From: an uncultured Pseudomonadales bacterium
GTDB taxonomy: Bacteria > Pseudomonadota > Gammaproteobacteria > Pseudomonadales > Cellvibrionaceae
Assembly (NCBI GenBank): GCA_938048505.1
Contig: CALIUX010000257.1
Coordinates: forward strand, 1-8,797
DNA length: 8,797 nt
Reading direction: 5' to 3'
The notes beneath the pieces are model-generated. The model saw only the letters and a list, made by a program, of their open reading frames with translations. It had not been told where the DNA came from and made no database searches. A program made the position numbers and the translations under genes. Positions 6,502-8,797 of this stretch are shown here, piece by piece (position 1 is the stretch's first letter; each line of letters opens with the position of its first letter).

Positions 6502-7242
6502 ATGTCATCCCGCGTAAATTTTCGTCAGGCACAGTACCTTATTAGTGCCCAAACTTTTCAACAATGCCCGTCTGAAGAAGGGGCTGAAGTCGCTTTTGCT
6601 GGGCGATCCAACGCCGGGAAGTCTAGCGCAATCAATCGGTTAACGGGCAATGGTAAGTTGGCCCGCACCAGTAAAACACCAGGCCGCACACAGCTTTTGA
6701 ATTTTTTTAGTCTAGGCGAGCCTACATTACGACTGGTTGATCTGCCTGGTTACGGTTATGCCAAAGTCCCATTAGCTAAAAAAAATGATTGGCAGAAGCA
6801 CCTTTCGCAATACTTGCATGAGCGTAAAAGCTTGATGGGGCTTGTGCTGCTGATGGATATTCGTCATCCGTTGCAGTCATTTGATACGATGATGTTGGAG
6901 TGGGCCGCAGATATGGAGATGCCGGTACACATTCTGCTGACCAAGAGCGACAAGCTTAAGCGAGGCGCTGCGAAAAAATCTCTTTTAGATGTTTGTCAGT
7001 ATTTAACAGTAGAAAACCTAACTGATCTTGTGAGTGTACAGCTCTTTTCTTCGCATAATGGCGATGGTGTTGAAGGGCTAGAAGCAGTGCTGTCAGGTTG
7101 GTTGCTGCCTGCGCAAGACGGCAGCGCGGGTGGTGAAATAGAGCCCTATCCCGACTTGCCTGACAACTCTTCAACTCTTTCAGCTGCAGGCTCAAATATA
7201 GACTCAACTACAGCCTCAACGCCAGACGCGCCTGATTCGTAA
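6502..7242 (+). CDS. engB: EngB/YihA ribosome biogenesis GTPase
   Basis: EngB (YihA, YsxC) is a small cytoplasmic GTPase needed for 50S ribosomal subunit assembly and often essential. The 246-residue product shows all its nucleotide motifs: G1 GRSNAGKS (34-41), the G2/switch region TSKTPGRTQ (56-64), G3 DLPG (80-83) followed by YGYA, G4 TKSD (147-150) and G5 around SS (183-184). The phrase [10 protein letters not shown] matches the family closely. The core ends near residue 205. The last 40 residues (about 206-246) are acidic and Ser/Thr/Ala/Pro-rich, probably disordered, and make the protein about 35 residues longer than the E. coli form. ATG at 6502 fits the family N-terminus, but no clear Shine-Dalgarno precedes it. 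The gene is divergent from dsbA and converges with the peptidase gene 13 bp after its stop. Confidence 0.95.
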   Translation: MSSRVNFRQAQYLISAQTFQQCPSEEGAEVAFAGRSNAGKSSAINRLTGNGKLARTSKTPGRTQLLNFFSLGEPTLRLVDLPGYGYAKVPLAKKNDWQKHLSQYLHERKSLMGLVLLMDIRHPLQSFDTMMLEWAADMEMPVHILLTKSDKLKRGAAKKSLLDVCQYLTVENLTDLVSVQLFSSHNGDGVEGLEAVLSGWLLPAQDGSAGGEIEPYPDLPDNSSTLSAAGSNIDSTTASTPDAPDS

Positions 7243-7254
7243 AGCGTGTCTGGC
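7221..7254. terminator. Strong hairpin across the engB stop, no U-tract
   Basis: Bases 7221-7231 pair with 7244-7254 in an 11-bp GC-rich stem (one G-U pair when read as RNA) around a 12-nt loop that contains the engB stop codon (7240-7242). No T-run follows on either strand, so it is not a classic intrinsic terminator. It lies between two converging genes, where it could stall polymerase, protect mRNA 3' ends from exonucleases, or help a Rho-dependent stop. Confidence 0.5.
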
Positions 7255-7268
7255 CCTAGCCCTCTAGG
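7255..7268. repeat. Second small hairpin, over the peptidase stop
   Basis: CCTAG (7255-7259) pairs with CTAGG (7264-7268) around a 4-nt loop. It abuts the larger hairpin at 7221-7254 with no gap, so the two stems could stack end to end. It covers the stop codon of the converging peptidase gene (7256-7258). Taken alone it is weak. Confidence 0.4.
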
Positions 7269-8227
7269 TCACCTTGGCCCGATAACTTTTCTGCTAGTGA
7301 GTTTGTTGCCCTAACGAGTGCATCGCAAATTGAAGGCTCATGGGATGAATGTCCTGCGTCACGAATAATTTGTAACTGCGCACTGGGCCAAACATCATGT
7401 AACGCCATTGCTCCATTCAAAGGGCACACCATATCGTAACGTCCATGAATGATAGTGGCGGGTATATCATGCAGCTTATTGGCATCTTTTAGGATCTGAT
7501 CAGGAGCTAAAAAAGCTTTATTGACAAAGTAGTGCGCCTCAATGCGCGCTAACGATAGCGCCATATGAGGATCAATAAAGGTGTTTACGATGCTGGGGTT
7601 GGGGCGTAAAGTCGCACATCGAGCCTCCCATTGGCTCCAGGCTTTAGCCGCGGCCATCTTAGCAAGTTCGTTTGCACCCGTTAGTTGCCTGTAATATGCA
7701 GGAATCATCTCATAACGTTCACCCTTTGGGATGGGAGCAATATAGTCCTTCCAGTAATCTGGGAAGATATGATCCGCGCCTCTTTGATAAAACCATATGA
7801 GATCTTCTTCTCGGCATAAAAAGATACCTCTTAAAATCATACCCAATATCTTTTCAGGGTGTGTTTGAGCATATAGCAGTGCGAGCGTTGAGCCCCAAGA
7901 GCCGCCAAATAATGCCCACTTCTCAATACTAAAATGGCGGCGAACTTTCTCGATATCTGAAATTAAATGACTGGTTGTATTCTCGCTGAGGCTTGCGTGC
8001 GGTTGAGACTGGCCGGCACCGCGTTGATCAAAAAGAATAATGCGGTACTTATCTGGATCAAAAAAGCGCCGGTCAAAAGCGCTTGTCCCAGCTCCCGGGC
8101 CACCGTGAATAAATAAAATAGGGATGCCATGTGGATTACCACTTTCCTCCACGTAGAGTCGGTGGGTCTCATCAACCGTTAAATAGTCTTTTCTATTCGC
8201 TCTAATCGCGGGAAATAAGCACTGCAT
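7256..8227 (-). CDS. pip: Proline iminopeptidase (alpha/beta hydrolase, S33)
   Basis: Prolyl aminopeptidase removes an N-terminal proline from peptides in the cytoplasm. At 323 residues it has the typical length of the monomeric bacterial form. The alpha/beta-hydrolase core shows the oxyanion-region motif HGGPG (41-45), DQRGAGQS (67-74), the nucleophile elbow GGSWGS with Ser110, the acid D265 in HGRYD, and the base H293 in AGHSSHEP. A helical cap domain lies in between (about 135-235). HGGPG, DQRGxGxS and GGSWGS together are characteristic of this family. No signal peptide is present. The ATG at 8227 has an AGGA Shine-Dalgarno 6 nt upstream. The gene is monocistronic here and converges with engB. 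All catalytic residues are intact. Confidence 0.94.
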   Translation of the reverse strand: MQCLFPAIRANRKDYLTVDETHRLYVEESGNPHGIPILFIHGGPGAGTSAFDRRFFDPDKYRIILFDQRGAGQSQPHASLSENTTSHLISDIEKVRRHFSIEKWALFGGSWGSTLALLYAQTHPEKILGMILRGIFLCREEDLIWFYQRGADHIFPDYWKDYIAPIPKGERYEMIPAYYRQLTGANELAKMAAAKAWSQWEARCATLRPNPSIVNTFIDPHMALSLARIEAHYFVNKAFLAPDQILKDANKLHDIPATIIHGRYDMVCPLNGAMALHDVWPSAQLQIIRDAGHSSHEPSICDALVRATNSLAEKLSGQGDLEG

Positions 8228-8391
8228 AATCTGTCCTGATTGGGGTAGGCGTTTTTTTAATCAAAAAGTTGATTTGATAAAGTCGAGCATGCTGCTTTGC
8301 TTTCGGTGTGATATATCAATAGCGGTATCTAGCAGGTTAGGCTAATCCTTTCACCCGATCAAACTTTCTCCGCTGTACGGCGTTAACATTT

Positions 8392-8405
8392 TATTGTTGA
8401 CAATA
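8392..8405. promoter_or_regulatory. Inverted repeat overlapping a TTGACA hexamer
   Basis: TATTGT-TG-ACAATA has perfect 6-bp arms around a 2-bp centre and contains TTGACA (8397-8402). It resembles an operator over a -35 element, but no good -10 lies 16-18 bp downstream, so its role is uncertain. Confidence 0.3.
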
Positions 8406-8450
8406 CTCTCTTTTGACTCGCTTTTTGCCTTGTTGCTTCAAGAAAATGAA

Positions 8451-8468
8451 AATGACCTTGGTGTCATT
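8451..8468. promoter_or_regulatory. 18-bp inverted repeat, candidate operator
   Basis: AATGAC (8451-8456) and GTCATT (8463-8468) are perfect 6-bp arms separated by CTTGGT. It lies about 270 bp upstream of the gene starting at 8741. It could be a protein-binding site or a weak RNA hairpin. Confidence 0.3.
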
Positions 8469-8740
8469 GGGTTTTGTGAGACGCACATGTATTGTTTCAT
8501 TATGACGAATGTACTAAGGTATCGACCAGTTTAATATAGTATTTGAATTTGATGCATTCTTTGATGCGAGCCGTAGCTCGTTAATCGTAACTAGTGTTAA
8601 ATATGCTAAACAAATGACGTATCAAATGTAATGTCAGACATCAAGTTGATTCCTTTTAAACAATGCTTCACACATAACAAAAATAAATTATGTGGGGCAT
8701 CCTTATAAAAATAACCTAAGTGAAATCAATGGAGAGCCCT

Positions 8741-8797
8741 ATGGGACGTCCTCGTCAGGTATTTAAGAAAAGAATTCTGGTGGCCAGTATTGCATCT
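8741..8797 (+). CDS. N-terminus of a probable exported protein (partial)
   Basis: The frame opens at ATG 8741 with a clear GGAG(AG) Shine-Dalgarno 4-6 nt upstream and runs to the window edge. The 19 visible residues, MGRPRQVFKKRILVASIAS, show a basic start followed by the beginning of a hydrophobic stretch, as in a signal peptide with an extended n-region. Such starts are common on TonB-dependent receptors and other outer-membrane or periplasmic proteins, but nothing here fixes the family. The long upstream region suggests regulated expression. Confidence 0.65.
   Translation, partial: MGRPRQVFKKRILVASIAS

Larger units (their letters stand above)
8228..8740. other. 513-bp non-coding region between divergent genes
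   Basis: No credible gene is found here on either strand. It should hold the promoters of the peptidase gene (left) and the gene starting at 8741 (right), but I see no well-spaced -35/-10 pair. Visible elements are a perfect 10-bp palindrome TGATATATCA (8309-8318), two operator-like inverted repeats listed separately, direct TTTGATGC copies at 8548-8555 and 8560-8567, and a small CGAGC/GCTCG hairpin (8567-8580). The length suggests a regulated promoter or long leader for the right-hand gene. Confidence 0.5.

Noticed and set aside
8469..8484. TGTGAGACGCACA as a possible CRP site
   Set aside because: The half-sites are too close together and the right half does not match TCACA.
8446..8505. 19-codon open frame starting MKMTLVSLGF
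   Set aside because: No clear ribosome site, very short, and it overlaps the AATGAC/GTCATT inverted repeat; no reason to treat it as coding.
1..8797. Mobile element, phage, CRISPR or defence system
   Set aside because: No transposase, integrase, repeat-spacer array or known defence domain is visible; every large frame matches a common chromosomal family.

Overview
The window looks like ordinary chromosomal DNA from a moderate-GC gammaproteobacterium. The engB, dsbA and GspE/PilB-like proteins have a Pseudomonas-like or Cellvibrionales-like (marine) flavour. That placement is an inference from protein style and gene neighbourhood, not from a search. I see no phage, transposon, CRISPR, tRNA or rRNA sequence, and no clear sign of a dedicated defence or biosynthetic island.

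Layout from left to right. Positions 1-66 hold the last codons of an Ala/Lys/Glu-rich protein, followed by a bidirectional rho-independent terminator (82-114). Next is a divergent two-component pair: a NarL/LuxR-family response regulator on the minus strand (218-856) and a 7TM-DISM sensor histidine kinase on the plus strand (about 989-2974). Their 132-bp shared promoter region contains a perfect 15-bp inverted repeat (914-928). Converging on the kinase is a minus-strand pair: a small four-cysteine zinc-ribbon protein (3009-3263) downstream of a GspE/PilB-family secretion or pilus ATPase (3432-5207). The ATPase has a GTG start of uncertain position beside a 14-bp tandem duplication. Then come a dsbA-type periplasmic thiol oxidoreductase (5438-6097, minus) with its terminator, a 404-bp divergent intergenic region, and the ribosome-assembly GTPase engB/yihA (6502-7242, plus). 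engB converges almost end to end with a proline iminopeptidase (7256-8227, minus), and two adjacent hairpins cover the two stop codons. The window ends with a 513-bp non-coding stretch and the first 19 codons of a gene that probably encodes an exported protein (8741 onward).

Functionally these are separate small units. The kinase probably senses a periplasmic or membrane-borne ligand and phosphorylates the divergent regulator. The ATPase would power a type II secretion or type IV pilus-like machine whose other parts are not here. DsbA makes disulfides in exported proteins, EngB assists 50S ribosome assembly, and the peptidase trims N-terminal proline from peptides. The most unusual signals are non-coding: the 15-bp operator-like palindrome, the frame-disturbing tandem repeat at the ATPase start, the structured dsbA-engB intergenic region, and the strong hairpin without a U-tract between engB and the peptidase gene. 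I did not find convincing evidence of a previously undescribed system.
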